From: Methylomarinum sp965277025
GTDB taxonomy: Bacteria; Pseudomonadota; Gammaproteobacteria; Methylococcales; Methylomonadaceae
Length of the DNA: 64,000 nucleotides
NCBI GenBank assembly: GCA_965277025.1
Contig: OZ255706.1
Span: forward strand, 682,001-746,000
Reading direction: 5' to 3'
This document shows positions 10,350 through 19,679 of this stretch, piece after piece; within the stretch, counting starts at the first letter, position 1; every line of letters begins with the position of its first letter. The position numbers and the translations under genes were made by a program. The notes under the pieces were generated by a model that did not search any database, was not told the origin of the DNA, and saw only the letters and a list, made by a program, of their open reading frames with translations.

Positions 10350-11453
10350 ATGCCTGCAAAACCATCAACCCGGAAAATTATTCATATTGATATGGATGCA
10401 TTTTTCGCCGCCGTTGAGCAGCGCGACCATCCTCAGTATCGCAACCGGCCATTGATTGTTGGCGGCATGCCAGATTCTCGCGGTGTCGTGGCGACTTGCA
10501 ATTATATCGCCCGGAAATTTGGCGTTCATTCCGCCATGCCTTCTTCACAGGCGTTCCGTTTGTGCCCACAGGCTATTTTTGTCAAACCCCGCTTCGAGGC
10601 TTACCGGCAGGCGTCCACCATTATTCAGCAGATATTCGCTCAATTCACCGACCTGGTCGAACCACTATCATTAGATGAGGCATATCTGGATGTGTCCGGA
10701 AAAGATTCCGCTACTTTGATCGCTAAAACGATTAAAGAAGAAATTGTCCAACAAACCGAGTTAACCGCTTCGGCCGGCGTATCGAATAACAAATTTCTGG
10801 CCAAAATCGCTTCGGATATGGACAAACCTGACGGCTTGTTTTTAATCCGGCCAGAACAGGGCAAGGATTTTATCAGTCGTTTGCCGATTGGCCGTTTTCA
10901 TGGGGTTGGCAAAGCCACCGAACAAAAAATGCACGCACTGGACATCAAAACCGGGAAAGATTTGCAAAACTGGACACTGGCCGGATTACGCCAGCATTTT
11001 GGTAAATCAGGTGCTTATTATTTTCATTTGGCGCAAGGCATCGACGAGCGTCCTGTAACGCCGCATCGGCCGCGTAAATCAGTCGGGGTGGAAACCACCT
11101 TTGAGCAGGATATTTACGGCTATTCTCGGGTGAAACAATATTTGCATCAATTACTCTTGCAGGCTTTGAAAAAAATGCGCGAAAAAAACCTGATCGCCCA
11201 TACGGTCACAATCAAAATCAAGTATCAGAATTTTGTTCAGATAACGCGCAGCCGGACCCTGTCTTCCCAGATCACCGGGTGCGAAGGTATGGATCAGGTT
11301 TTTGACGAATTGCTACAGGATACAGAAGCCGGTAAACGCAAAATCCGTTTGCTGGGCGTCACCTTGTCTTCTTTACAAAAAGCCGATGCATCAAAATACC
11401 GGCAACTGGATTTATTCAGCCTGCTCGAGCAGGCTTCTGATTTCCCGATATAA
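10350..11453 (+). CDS. dinB: DNA polymerase IV
   Basis: Y-family translesion polymerase, 367 aa, normal length. The catalytic metal ligands are in IHIDMDAFFAAVE near the N-terminus and SLDEAYLDV near residue 110. Helix-hairpin-helix and little-finger domains follow (ETTFEQDI). RQLDLF near the C-terminus is a sliding-clamp binding motif. The 3' end overlaps the convergent darP by 42 bases. No convincing LexA box was seen upstream. IS5 copy D lies just 5', so the native promoter may have been altered. Confidence 0.95.
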   Translation: MPAKPSTRKIIHIDMDAFFAAVEQRDHPQYRNRPLIVGGMPDSRGVVATCNYIARKFGVHSAMPSSQAFRLCPQAIFVKPRFEAYRQASTIIQQIFAQFTDLVEPLSLDEAYLDVSGKDSATLIAKTIKEEIVQQTELTASAGVSNNKFLAKIASDMDKPDGLFLIRPEQGKDFISRLPIGRFHGVGKATEQKMHALDIKTGKDLQNWTLAGLRQHFGKSGAYYFHLAQGIDERPVTPHRPRKSVGVETTFEQDIYGYSRVKQYLHQLLLQALKKMREKNLIAHTVTIKIKYQNFVQITRSRTLSSQITGCEGMDQVFDELLQDTEAGKRKIRLLGVTLSSLQKADASKYRQLDLFSLLEQASDFPI

Positions 11454-11942
11454 CAAACGGGATGATTTCGGCGGCTTGTTTGATTCGGCTTCTTTTTTGG
11501 CGTTACGCTGTAACTGACGAAGATGTTGCCGGTCTGCGTTTGGAAATTTTTCCAGCAATTCTGTCAACGCGCCATGCCCATCTTCGCCAATCAGGCGATC
11601 ACGCCAAAGTTCTGCCTGGTGGTGTTCACGAACGGCATGAATGCTTTTGCTTTTAAAACGGTCTATTTGCGCCAGAACAGGCTCCAGATTGAGCTTCCGT
11701 AACTGTGCGGTGATGAATTTAAGCTGACGTTTACGGGCGGCTTTCGGCGGCATTTTAGCCGCTTCCAGAATGGCGCTTTGCAAGGATTCCTCAAACCCCA
11801 GTGTGTGGATTTGTGGTTCACTTAGTTCGCAAATCTGGTCCGCGAGCTTCGCAATTTCGGCAATATCGCGTTTTATAGCGGTTTTATTGGGCCGAATGGC
11901 ATATTGCTCCTCGCCTTCTTCCTCGTACAATTCTTCATTCAT
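11412..11942 (-). CDS. darP: Ribosome biogenesis factor DarP/YjgA (DUF615)
   Basis: A 176-residue, highly charged helical protein. It has the acidic N-terminus typical of the family, then RPNKTAIKRDIAEIAKLADQ, the conserved RKRQLKFITAQLRK segment, and a basic C-terminus. Members associate with the assembling 50S subunit. It is first in a minus-strand position overlapping dinB tail to tail, with a small membrane-protein gene 3 bases upstream. Confidence 0.92.
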   Translation of the reverse strand: MNEELYEEEGEEQYAIRPNKTAIKRDIAEIAKLADQICELSEPQIHTLGFEESLQSAILEAAKMPPKAARKRQLKFITAQLRKLNLEPVLAQIDRFKSKSIHAVREHHQAELWRDRLIGEDGHGALTELLEKFPNADRQHLRQLQRNAKKEAESNKPPKSSRLLYREIRSLLEQAE

Positions 11943-11945
11943 AGA

Positions 11946-12140
11946 TTATTGAGACACCATGGAAATTAAAAACAGAATAAACAGCGCCACCATCAACATC
12001 GGGATGATAAAGGCCGGCCAGTCTTTTTCAGCCTCTTTACTTTGTGCCATGGCCTGCTTGACGCCCGGCCACATCCAGAAAACGACGCCTAATGCCATAA
12101 TCCCAACGAGAATGCTTTCCCAGTTTGTTGTCGATTCCAT
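11946..12140 (-). CDS. Small two-helix membrane protein
   Basis: 64 residues with two hydrophobic helices (ILVGIMALGVVFWMWPGV and FIIPMLMVALFILFLISMV) separated by a charged loop KEAEKDW. It is packed between the SIMPL gene (3-base gap) and darP (3-base gap), so co-transcription is likely. Function unknown. Confidence 0.75.
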   Translation of the reverse strand: MESTTNWESILVGIMALGVVFWMWPGVKQAMAQSKEAEKDWPAFIIPMLMVALFILFLISMVSQ

Positions 12141-12143
12141 CTT

Positions 12144-12899
12144 TTAATCCGATAAATAATATTCAATAGTCGAAACAACCCGCACATTTTTGATATGCGG
12201 GTTGTTCTGGTCCCGCGGCGCAATGGAAAAACTGCCTTGGGAAGCTTTCTTGATTTTGCCTAACCGACTGTTGGAATCGGCGGCGAATTTTTCAGCCACT
12301 TCACGCGCCTTGGTGGTCGCTTCCTCGATCATGGCGGGTTTAACCTCATTTAAACGGGTGAATAGATATTCCACCTGGCCATTATAATCACCACCGGTAA
12401 ATGCGATTCCCTGTTTGCCTAAATCGGCCAGTTTATTCATCAGTTGCCGGACCGGCTCCACTTTTGTGGAATACACGGTCACTGTCTGTCTTGCCGAATA
12501 ACGGATTTCTATGCGCTGCGGACCATATTGATTGGCCAGTTTGTCGGTAATGATGGGAGGAGAAACGGTAATTTCTTCAGCGCTGACGCCATGTTTCAAT
12601 AAAAAAGCCCGAATTTTGACGGTACTGTTTTCCAGTTTTGTATAGAGTGTCGTCAGCTTGTTGTCGGCCTCTACAAACTGTATCGGCCAAATTACAATAT
12701 TGGCGGGATATTCACGTTCCGACAAGCCTTTGACACGCACGCTGCGGTTGAAGGATTTAAAATCCAGCGTCGCCTGAGTGATAAAAAAACCCAGCGAGGC
12801 GAGTCCTAAAAAAATAAAAAAACCAAGTATAAAGGCCTGATTTGACGATGAGGGCTGCTGTTGCATAATAGTAACCAAAATTTTTCTCCAGCTTACCAT
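12144..12899 (-). CDS. SIMPL (DUF541) domain periplasmic protein
   Basis: One N-terminal transmembrane helix (AFILGFFIFLGLASLGFFIT) is followed by the SIMPL fold: VRVKGLSEREYPANIVIWPI near the start and the C-terminal VRVVSTIEYYL. Family members are periplasmic or outer-membrane-facing proteins of poorly defined role. The start is uncertain: ATG 12899 gives the longest form, while a TTG near 12878 has GGAG seven bases upstream and ATG 12866 is also possible. Confidence 0.8.
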   Translation of the reverse strand: MVSWRKILVTIMQQQPSSSNQAFILGFFIFLGLASLGFFITQATLDFKSFNRSVRVKGLSEREYPANIVIWPIQFVEADNKLTTLYTKLENSTVKIRAFLLKHGVSAEEITVSPPIITDKLANQYGPQRIEIRYSARQTVTVYSTKVEPVRQLMNKLADLGKQGIAFTGGDYNGQVEYLFTRLNEVKPAMIEEATTKAREVAEKFAADSNSRLGKIKKASQGSFSIAPRDQNNPHIKNVRVVSTIEYYLSD

Positions 12900-12920
12900 C
12901 TCAAGCGGATTTTTTCATTA

Positions 12921-13071
12921 GGGAAGCGCTGATTAAATCAGTGCTTCCCGCGACACAGGGATGTGTCGTCAAAATCGATAGCTGCAAGCTATTGATTTTG
13001 TAAGCAATGCGGAAATCGTTGTCCGTTTTGCGGGCGCTGACAGTATGGATGATTTGTCAGCGTTTCCTTAG
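12921..13071. repeat. Dispersed about 150-bp intergenic repeat, copy R1
   Basis: It begins ggaagcgctgattaaatcag and ends gatttgtcagcgtttcctta, which form inverted ends; the interior has gcaagctattgattttgt. Related copies lie at 46420-46570 and, as partial ends, at 51521-51600, 59101-59180 and 17381-17401. It fills the gap between the SIMPL and glycosylase genes. Confidence 0.75.
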
Positions 13072-13098
13072 GAAATCGCTGCTTTGTTCACGTTTCCA

Positions 13099-13626
13099 TT
13101 AAGCACCAGGCTGGCCAGATAAATAAGGCATGATCGCTTGCCGCCAATGATGGTATTTATCTGCTTGTGATAATGAAGCATGAGCCGGACTGGTGGAAGG
13201 CAATCGCTGGTAATGGAGTTGTTTAAAGGCGGCATCGAGTTCAGGTAAAACTCGCTGGCGAAAGACCGCTTCGGCTTTTTGTCCATTGAAAAACACCGCC
13301 CGGATTTTGGGGTGTTGGACAAAAAACTGGTTGAAATCATTCACCGCTACACTGCGCATATCGATGGCGCTATCCAGACTGCCGGGTCGAATACAGCTTT
13401 GCAACACATCCCATAAAGCGATCTGGTGATCGATCAAACTCTGTGTTTTGTTTCGATAATCCAGGTCAGCAGTTTTCCTAAGCAATTTCAGCATGATCGG
13501 CCAGAAACTGTTACGCGGGTGAGCATAATATTGCTGTTGCTGTAATGATTGTACGCCCGGCATGGAACCTAAAATCAACACACGGGCATCGCTTTTCTGA
13601 ATCGGTAAAAAACTTGTCACGTTCAT
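13099..13626 (-). CDS. DNA-deoxyinosine glycosylase (uracil-DNA glycosylase superfamily)
   Basis: 175 residues. ILGSMPGVQSLQQQQYYAHP is the superfamily nucleotide-binding loop, NSFWPIM follows, and LPSTSPAHA is the C-terminal DNA-intercalating motif. Such proteins excise deaminated bases (hypoxanthine, uracil) in the cytoplasm. It is transcribed divergently from rdgC with a 49-base shared upstream region. Confidence 0.88.
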   Translation of the reverse strand: MNVTSFLPIQKSDARVLILGSMPGVQSLQQQQYYAHPRNSFWPIMLKLLRKTADLDYRNKTQSLIDHQIALWDVLQSCIRPGSLDSAIDMRSVAVNDFNQFFVQHPKIRAVFFNGQKAEAVFRQRVLPELDAAFKQLHYQRLPSTSPAHASLSQADKYHHWRQAIMPYLSGQPGA

Positions 13627-13675
13627 GGATAACTTTGCGATAATACGCGGCTTTTAAACAATCAACAAGAAACTT

Positions 13676-14584
13676 ATGTGGTTTAAAAACCTGGCAGTCT
13701 ACCGTTTTACCGAACCTTTTACACATTCTTTCGAGGAACTGGAAGAAAAACTGGCTGAAAAGCGCTTTCACCCTTGTGGCAAACAGGATATCAGCCGATA
13801 TGGCTGGACTGCGCCGTTAAGCAGTGCTGAATCCCTGGCTTATAGCAGCAATGGTTTCATCATGCTGTGTGTAAAAAAGGAGGAAAAAGTCCTTCCCGCT
13901 GCCGTCATTAACGAGATGTTACAAGAAAAGGTGGCTGAACTGGAAGAGACAGAGGCGCGCAAATTATCCGGTAAGGAAAAATCGCGCCTGAAGGATGAAT
14001 TGATTTTTGAATTACTGCCCCGCGCTTTTGCTTTTTCTCGCAAAACCTATGCCTATATAGACCCGAAAGGCGGCTGGATTATCGTCGATGCCGCCTCGGC
14101 GAAAAAAGCAGAAGACTTACTGAGTCTGCTACGGCAAAGTTTAGGGTCTTTGCCGGTCGTGCCACTGACTTCGGCCGATAAACCCGCGCTGATCATGACC
14201 GATTGGTTAAAAAACCAAACAGAACCTGACGATATCGTTATCGAAGATGAGTGTGAACTGCGCTCCCAATCAGATGAAGGCAGTATTATTCGCTGTAAGC
14301 GTCATGATTTGCGCGCTCAGGAAATTCTCAACCATTTGGAGAACGACAAACTGGTGATCAAGCTGGCCTTGAACTGGACCGACCGGCTCAGTTTTGTACT
14401 GAACGAAAATTTGGCTGTCAAGCGGCTGAAATTTCTCGACCTGATTCAGGACCAGGTCACCGATATTGAAATCAGTAATGATGCCGAACGCTTTGATGCC
14501 GATTTTGCCATCATGTCCAGGGAACTGTCGCATTTTCTGCCACGTCTGGTCGAGATTTTTGGCGGTGTCAGCCAAAGCGTCTAA
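13676..14584 (+). CDS. rdgC: Recombination-associated protein RdgC
   Basis: 302 residues, normal length. The N-terminus MWFKNLAVYRFTEPF and the block TAPLSSAESLAYSSNGFIML are typical of RdgC, a ring-shaped DNA-binding protein that restrains RecA filament activity. The 3' end overlaps the start of the DUF523 gene by about 20 bases. Confidence 0.95.
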   Translation: MWFKNLAVYRFTEPFTHSFEELEEKLAEKRFHPCGKQDISRYGWTAPLSSAESLAYSSNGFIMLCVKKEEKVLPAAVINEMLQEKVAELEETEARKLSGKEKSRLKDELIFELLPRAFAFSRKTYAYIDPKGGWIIVDAASAKKAEDLLSLLRQSLGSLPVVPLTSADKPALIMTDWLKNQTEPDDIVIEDECELRSQSDEGSIIRCKRHDLRAQEILNHLENDKLVIKLALNWTDRLSFVLNENLAVKRLKFLDLIQDQVTDIEISNDAERFDADFAIMSRELSHFLPRLVEIFGGVSQSV

Positions 14585-15092
14585 GCCTATTGTCGGCGTC
14601 AGCAGTTGTTTGCTGGGCGAAAAAGTCCGTTATGATGGGCAGCATCAAGCCGCGCCAGAACTGCTGAACTGGTTGGCTGAGTACGTTCAATACCAGTCTT
14701 TTTGTCCTGAAGTCTCGGCTGGCTTTGGCGTACCCAGGCCAGCGATTCATTTAGTGATAAAGAACAGGCAGGTTCGCTGCGTCCTGCTCGATGCGCCTGA
14801 ACAGGACATGACTGACCCGTTATTGGCAGGCTTCAAGCATTATCAACATGCATTTAAACACTTGAGCGGTTTTATTTTAAAATCACGATCACCCAGTTGT
14901 GGGCCCGGTGGGGTAAAATTGACTGGCCCGTTAGGCCAATACCGGAATGGCCAGGGGCTGTTCGTTCAGTGGTTATCAGAACGCTATCCACAACTGCCAA
15001 TAGTGTCTGAAGACAGGCTGCAAAGCCTCGATCAAAGGCGGCATTTTTTACAAGCGGTACAAGATTACGCTATCCGTTCAGCCCATCGATAG
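14565..15092 (+). CDS. DUF523 domain protein
   Basis: Signature motifs are VGVSSCLLGEKVRYDG at the N-terminus, FCPEVSAGFGVPRPAI in the middle and LKSRSPSCGPGG with conserved cysteines. I chose GTG 14565 because it places the family N-terminus correctly and overlaps the end of rdgC. Biochemical role unknown. It ends CGA-TAG and the aldolase ATG is 12 bases from the T of that stop, in the same frame. Confidence 0.88.
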   Translation: MSAKASKPIVGVSSCLLGEKVRYDGQHQAAPELLNWLAEYVQYQSFCPEVSAGFGVPRPAIHLVIKNRQVRCVLLDAPEQDMTDPLLAGFKHYQHAFKHLSGFILKSRSPSCGPGGVKLTGPLGQYRNGQGLFVQWLSERYPQLPIVSEDRLQSLDQRRHFLQAVQDYAIRSAHR

Positions 15093-15101
15093 GAAACCAA
15101 T

Positions 15102-16130
15102 ATGGCATTGATATCACTCAGACAGTTGCTCGATTATGCAGCGGAACACAGCTTTGCCGTACCCGCTTTCAATGTCAGCAATATGGAACAAATTCAGGCA
15201 ATCATGCAGGCGGCCGATGCTTGCGACAGCCCGGTGATTCTACAAGGCTCGGCCGTGGCCAATCGCTATGCAGGGGAGATTTTTCTGCGTCATCTGGTGC
15301 AGGCCGCCGTCGAGCAATACCCCCATATTCCGGTGGTGATGCACCGCGACCATGGCCCCACGCCGGCCATTTGCGCCCAGGCAATCTAGGCCGGTTTCAG
15401 TTCGGTGATGATGGATGGTTCCTTGCTGCCGGACATGAAAACGCCTGCGTCATTTGAATATAATGTGGAAGTTACCCAAAAAGTGGTCGCCATGGCCCAT
15501 GCCTGTGGCGTGTCGGTGGAAGGCGAAATCGGCTGCCTGGGTTCGCTGGAACATATCGATAACAATACCGATGACCGACAGAAATTATTGACCGACCCTG
15601 AAGAAGCCGCCGCCTTTGTAGAATTGACTCAGGTGGACGCATTGGCGGTAGCGATTGGCACCAGCTATGGTGCATATAAATTCAGCAAGCCACCAACGGG
15701 CGAAGTGTTAGTCATCAGCCATTTAAAAGCTTTGCAACAACGACTGCCCGACATGCATTTTGTCATGCATGGCTCCAGCTCGGTACCGCAGGAATGGTTG
15801 AAGATCATCAACCAATATGGCGGGGCAATACCTGAAACCTATGGCGTCCCCGTTGAAGAAATCGTCGAAGGTATCCAATATGGGGTGCGTAAAGTCAATA
15901 TCGATACCGATTTACGCATGGCCTCCACCGGTGCAATCCGTCAATTTCTCGCCCAGTCAGACAATGCGGCGGAACTGGATGCCCGAAAAATCTACCAGGC
16001 AGCCCGGAACGCCATGCAAAGATTGTGTCAATCCCGCTACGAAGCCTTTGGCAGCGCAGGTCACGCGGCCAACATCAAACCACTGTCATTGATCGATATG
16101 CGAGCGCGATATATTCAGGACAAAAAATGA
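15102..16130 (+). pseudogene. fba: Class II fructose-bisphosphate aldolase with in-frame amber codon
   Basis: The intact reading would be a 342-residue zinc aldolase of the CbbA type, for glycolysis/gluconeogenesis or the ribulose cycle. VPAFNVSNMEQIQAI starts it, VVMHRDHG holds metal ligands, VEGEIGCLG and HGSSSVP follow, and VNIDTDLRMA is the phosphate-binding region. Codon 96 (15387-15389) is TAG, where GCA-ATC-CAG-GCC would restore the usual AI-x-AGFSSVMMDGS. The frame is otherwise perfect on both sides. The end overlaps proA by ATGA. Either a nonsense mutation or read-through. Confidence 0.9.
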
Positions 16131-17383
16131 ACCACATTGATATCGAAACAATTGCCAGACAAAGCCGGGCTGCAAGCAGCAAGTTAGCCGTTTCCAGTGA
16201 AACTGTCCGCAATCGGACCCTGAAAAATATGGCTGAGGCATTGTCTGAACAAAAGCAGGCCATTTTGACGGCCAATGCCGAAGAAGTCAGCCGGGCCCAA
16301 CAGGCCAGGCTGCCAGAAGCCATGGTCAAGCGCTTGACCATCAGTGAAAAAGTTTTCTAGACTATGCTGTCGCGCCTGGAAAAAGTCGCGGCCAAGCCCG
16401 ATCCCTTAAACCGGATATTACAGGGCCATACGAACCCCGCAGGCCTCAAGGTTTATAAAAAATCAGTGCCGCTCGGTGTTATCGGCATGATTTACGAATC
16501 CCGCCCGAATGTCACCACCGATGCCGCCGGAGTTTGTATTAAAAGCGGTAATGCATTGATTTTGCGTGGTGGCTCCGAATCACTGCAAACCAACCTTTTG
16601 CTTACCGGGACAATGGTAAAAGCCGTTGTAGATGCAGGGCTGCCGGAACACAGTATCCAGATTATCGGTATTCCAGGACATGAAGCAGTCAGCGAATTGC
16701 TGAAAATGGATGCTTATATCGATGTTTTGATTCCCCGTGGCGGCAAGGGCTTGATAGAACGTATCGCGCAAGGAACCCGCATTCCGGTCATCAAACATTA
16801 TGATGGCATCTGCCATTTATATATCGCAGATGATGCCGACCTGGAACAGGCAGTGGCCCTGGCGGTCAATTCCAAATGTCAAAGCGTACAGGTTTGTAAT
16901 GCCCTGGAAACCCTGCTGGTCGACAGGATCAGTGCGCACCAGGTGTTGCCTCACATACAAGCGGCTTTTACCCGGCACGGCATAGAACTACGAGGCTGCC
17001 CGCAAACTCGCCAGATTCTGCCCAATATTGCCCAGGCGACGGAGGATGACTGGCAAACAGAATATCTTGCCCCGATTCTGTCGATTAAAATCGTTGACGA
17101 TATCGATGAAGCCATCAGTCACATCAATCATTATGGCTCAGGCCACACCGACAGCATCGTCACCGGAAGCCTGAAAAACGCCGAGCAATTCGAACAACAA
17201 GTCGATTCCGCCTCCGTCCTCATTAATGCCTCCACAAGGCTGTCAGGAGGAGGTGATTATGGTTTGGGTTCGGTGGTTGGTATCAGCACCGATAAACTCC
17301 ATGCCCGTGGCCCGGTCGGTCCCGATGAATTGACCAGCTATAAATGGGTGGCGTATGGCGCAGGGCATTTAAGGGATCACTGA
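16127..17383 (+). pseudogene. proA: Glutamate-5-semialdehyde dehydrogenase (gamma-glutamyl phosphate reductase) with in-frame amber codon
   Basis: ProA catalyses the second step of proline synthesis. The frame from ATG 16127 gives a normal 418-codon gene except that codon 78 (16358-16360) is TAG, inside SEKVF-x-TMLSRLEKVA. Downstream the frame has GVIGMIYESRPNVT, the catalytic cysteine region NSKCQSVQVCNALETLL, and HARGPVGPDELTSYKW at the end. CAG would fit the amber position. It is coupled to the aldolase gene by a 4-base overlap. A restart at ATG 16364 would lack the N-terminal NADP-binding part. Confidence 0.9.
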
Positions 17384-17407
17384 TTTGTTCAGCGTATCCT
17401 TAAGAGC

Positions 17408-17696
17408 CATAACTATCTACACTTTTTTCATCGCACCCATGCTCCTGCGTGGACGCGTCAAAACTTCACGCTCTGCGTTCTTAAAGCGCCAAAACAAAGA
17501 ATTTTTTGCTTAAACCCCAAGCTCCTGTTCCCTGTGGAAGTTGCTCCTGCTTCACGAAAATACAGCTCCCAAACCAAAACCATAGAAAACTCTATCCAGT
17601 TAGTTTGATCCTGCTTTGTTGAAGCGGAGCTTCTGGATCGGGATTCCCAAGCAGGAGCTTGGGAACCAGCAAAATAAAGATGTGTAGATAGTTATG
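17408..17696. repeat. 289-bp element with 15-bp perfect inverted ends (MITE-like)
   Basis: The left end cataactatctacac (17408-17422) and right end gtgtagatagttatg (17682-17696) are perfect inverted repeats. No coding frame is evident inside. The right third is the inverted counterpart of the repeat at 5217-5302. It occupies most of the gap between proA and cspA; the last stub of the 150-bp repeat (17381-17401) lies at its left edge. Confidence 0.65.
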
Positions 17697-17876
17697 CTTA
17701 AGAGCATAAGGAGAGATGGCATTCTAAAAAAAATCTCAGTACAATAACGCCAACAGATTGCAGATAGTCCTGCCGGGTAGTGTATCGATGCTTTCCGGCA
17801 AAAACAAGGGAAAAACCGTTCAGGTGTTTATTTGCCACTCTGTGTTTGTATCGATTTATTTTAAGGAGTTATCCAA

Positions 17877-18080
17877 ATGGCAACGGGTACTGTAAAGTGG
17901 TTTAATAATTCAAAAGGGTTTGGTTTTATTGAGCCAGATGAAGGTAATGAAGATGTATTCGTACATTATTCGGTCATCACTGGCGATGGCTTTAAAACGC
18001 TGACACCTGGACAAGCGGTGGAGTTTGATATCGAATCAGGCCCCAAAGGTTTAACCGCGGCAAATGTACAACCGCGATAA
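17877..18080 (+). CDS. Cold-shock protein, CspA family
   Basis: 67 residues, one OB-fold. The RNA-binding motifs are KGFGFIEPDEG (RNP1) and DVFVHYSVI (RNP2). A strong ribosome-binding site, aaggag, precedes ATG by 7 bases. A TACAAT at 17740-17745 would give a leader of about 130 bases, as is usual for cold-shock mRNAs, but its -35 element is weak. A hairpin terminator follows. Confidence 0.95.
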   Translation: MATGTVKWFNNSKGFGFIEPDEGNEDVFVHYSVITGDGFKTLTPGQAVEFDIESGPKGLTAANVQPR

Positions 18081-18137
18081 TTCCCTTTGGGAAATAACGG
18101 ACCAATCGACCCTGATTTGTCCGCTACCGTAAATTGA

Positions 18138-18166
18138 AAAGGCGCTTTTTAAAGCGCCTTTTTTTA
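18138..18166. terminator. Rho-independent terminator between cspA and cobQ
   Basis: The stem aaggcgcttt/aaagcgcctt is followed by a T run and is preceded by an A run, so it can act in both directions and serve the convergent cspA and cobQ. Its T run overlaps the cobQ stop codon. Confidence 0.9.
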
Positions 18167-19630
18167 TCGCCATGTTTGTAATATGGACGACAAACGTTCG
18201 AAATCAAAATGCTCCTCCAATGCATCCGCGATCATATCGATACCTTGTTCGCGTTTTTCATTCAGGTCGGTGAAATTGTTCCCCTGATAACCAGCCCAGG
18301 CCAGTATTTCTTTTCTGGCCAGACCATGATCAAACAGGCCATGCAAGTAGGTTCCCATAATCTGTCCATCAGCTGAAAGCGCTCCATCCGTCTGGCCGTT
18401 CTGATATTGAATGACGCTTTTTTCGGTGTCCGCGCCGGTGGAGATGCCGGCGTGAATTTCATATCCTGTGACGGGTGTCTGCTTGCGCCATAACCTGCCA
18501 CTACGCTGACGCAAACATTTATCCCGATGCAGGGTCGTTTCAATATCCAGCCAGCCGAGGCCCTCGCTGACGCCTGTTTCACCTTCGATCCCATCCGGGT
18601 CGTGAATCTTTTTCCCCAGCATTTGATAACCGCCACACAGGCCAATCACTTTGCCGCCATAACGCAAATGCCGCTCAATCCAATGGGGCCAGCCTTGTTG
18701 TTTCAACCAGGCCAGGTCATCCCGCACCGATTTACTGCCCGGCAGGATAATCAGGTCAGCTGCGGGCGCTTGTTCGGCTGCTTTAACGAAATTGACCTGA
18801 ATATCGTTCTGCAACATCAATGCATCAAAATCGGTATGATTGCTGATGCGCGGCAAGGCCGGGATGGTAATGTTTAATGAAGGGGATGCAGGCTCCATCC
18901 TTATCCGGGATTTTAACGAATCCTCCGCTTCCAGATAAAAGTCGTGTAAATAGGGCAGTACGCCGAACACCGGCTTGCCGGTTTTTTGTTCCAGCCAGTC
19001 CAGTCCCGGTTGCAGGATGGCGATATCGCCCCGAAAGCGGTTGATGACGAATCCGATAATACGCTGCCGTTCTGTTTCGGACAATAATTCCAGCGTGCCG
19101 ATAATATGGGCGAACACGCCGCCTTTATCGATGTCGGCAATCAGAATCACCGGGCAATCCACAGCCTCCGCAAAACCCGTGTTGGCGATATCGCCTTGAC
19201 GCAAATTGATTTCAGCCGGGCTTCCGGCCCCTTCCACCATGACCATTTCATAGCTCGTGGTTAATCGCCGCCAAGATTTTAACACCGCCTGATGCGCCTT
19301 TTTTTTATAATGATGATATTGCTGAGCGGACAGGTTTTTGTAGGCTTTACCGTGAATGATAACCTGGGCGGTTTTATCGGAATTGGGCTTCAGCAAAACC
19401 GGATTCATATCGCTATGCGGTTGTAAAAAACAGGCCTGCGCCTGCACCGCCTGCGCCCGGCCAATCTCGCCGCCATCGACGGTGACGGCGCTGTTCAAGG
19501 CCATATTCTGCGGTTTGAAGGGAGCGACTTTTATACCGCGCCGGGAATAATAGCGGCACAGGGCAGTAACCAGGGCGCTTTTTCCGGCATCTGAAGAGGT
19601 GCCCTGAATCATTAACGTGTTCTGTATCAT
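18164..19630 (-). CDS. cobQ: Cobyric acid synthase
   Basis: 488 residues, normal length. The N-terminal dethiobiotin-synthetase-like ATPase domain has MIQGTSSDAGKSALVTALCR (P-loop) and KPQNMALNSAVT. The C-terminal class I glutamine amidotransferase domain has GLCGGYQMLG with the nucleophile cysteine and GTYLHGLFD with the catalytic histidine. It amidates adenosylcobyrinic diamide in cobalamin synthesis. It is divergent from cobD, 49 bases apart. Confidence 0.95.
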   Translation of the reverse strand: MIQNTLMIQGTSSDAGKSALVTALCRYYSRRGIKVAPFKPQNMALNSAVTVDGGEIGRAQAVQAQACFLQPHSDMNPVLLKPNSDKTAQVIIHGKAYKNLSAQQYHHYKKKAHQAVLKSWRRLTTSYEMVMVEGAGSPAEINLRQGDIANTGFAEAVDCPVILIADIDKGGVFAHIIGTLELLSETERQRIIGFVINRFRGDIAILQPGLDWLEQKTGKPVFGVLPYLHDFYLEAEDSLKSRIRMEPASPSLNITIPALPRISNHTDFDALMLQNDIQVNFVKAAEQAPAADLIILPGSKSVRDDLAWLKQQGWPHWIERHLRYGGKVIGLCGGYQMLGKKIHDPDGIEGETGVSEGLGWLDIETTLHRDKCLRQRSGRLWRKQTPVTGYEIHAGISTGADTEKSVIQYQNGQTDGALSADGQIMGTYLHGLFDHGLARKEILAWAGYQGNNFTDLNEKREQGIDMIADALEEHFDFERLSSILQTWR

Positions 19631-19679
19631 CCTGTTAGAATTTGAATTTGTCTAGGGAATATGGCATTGTGCGCATCCT

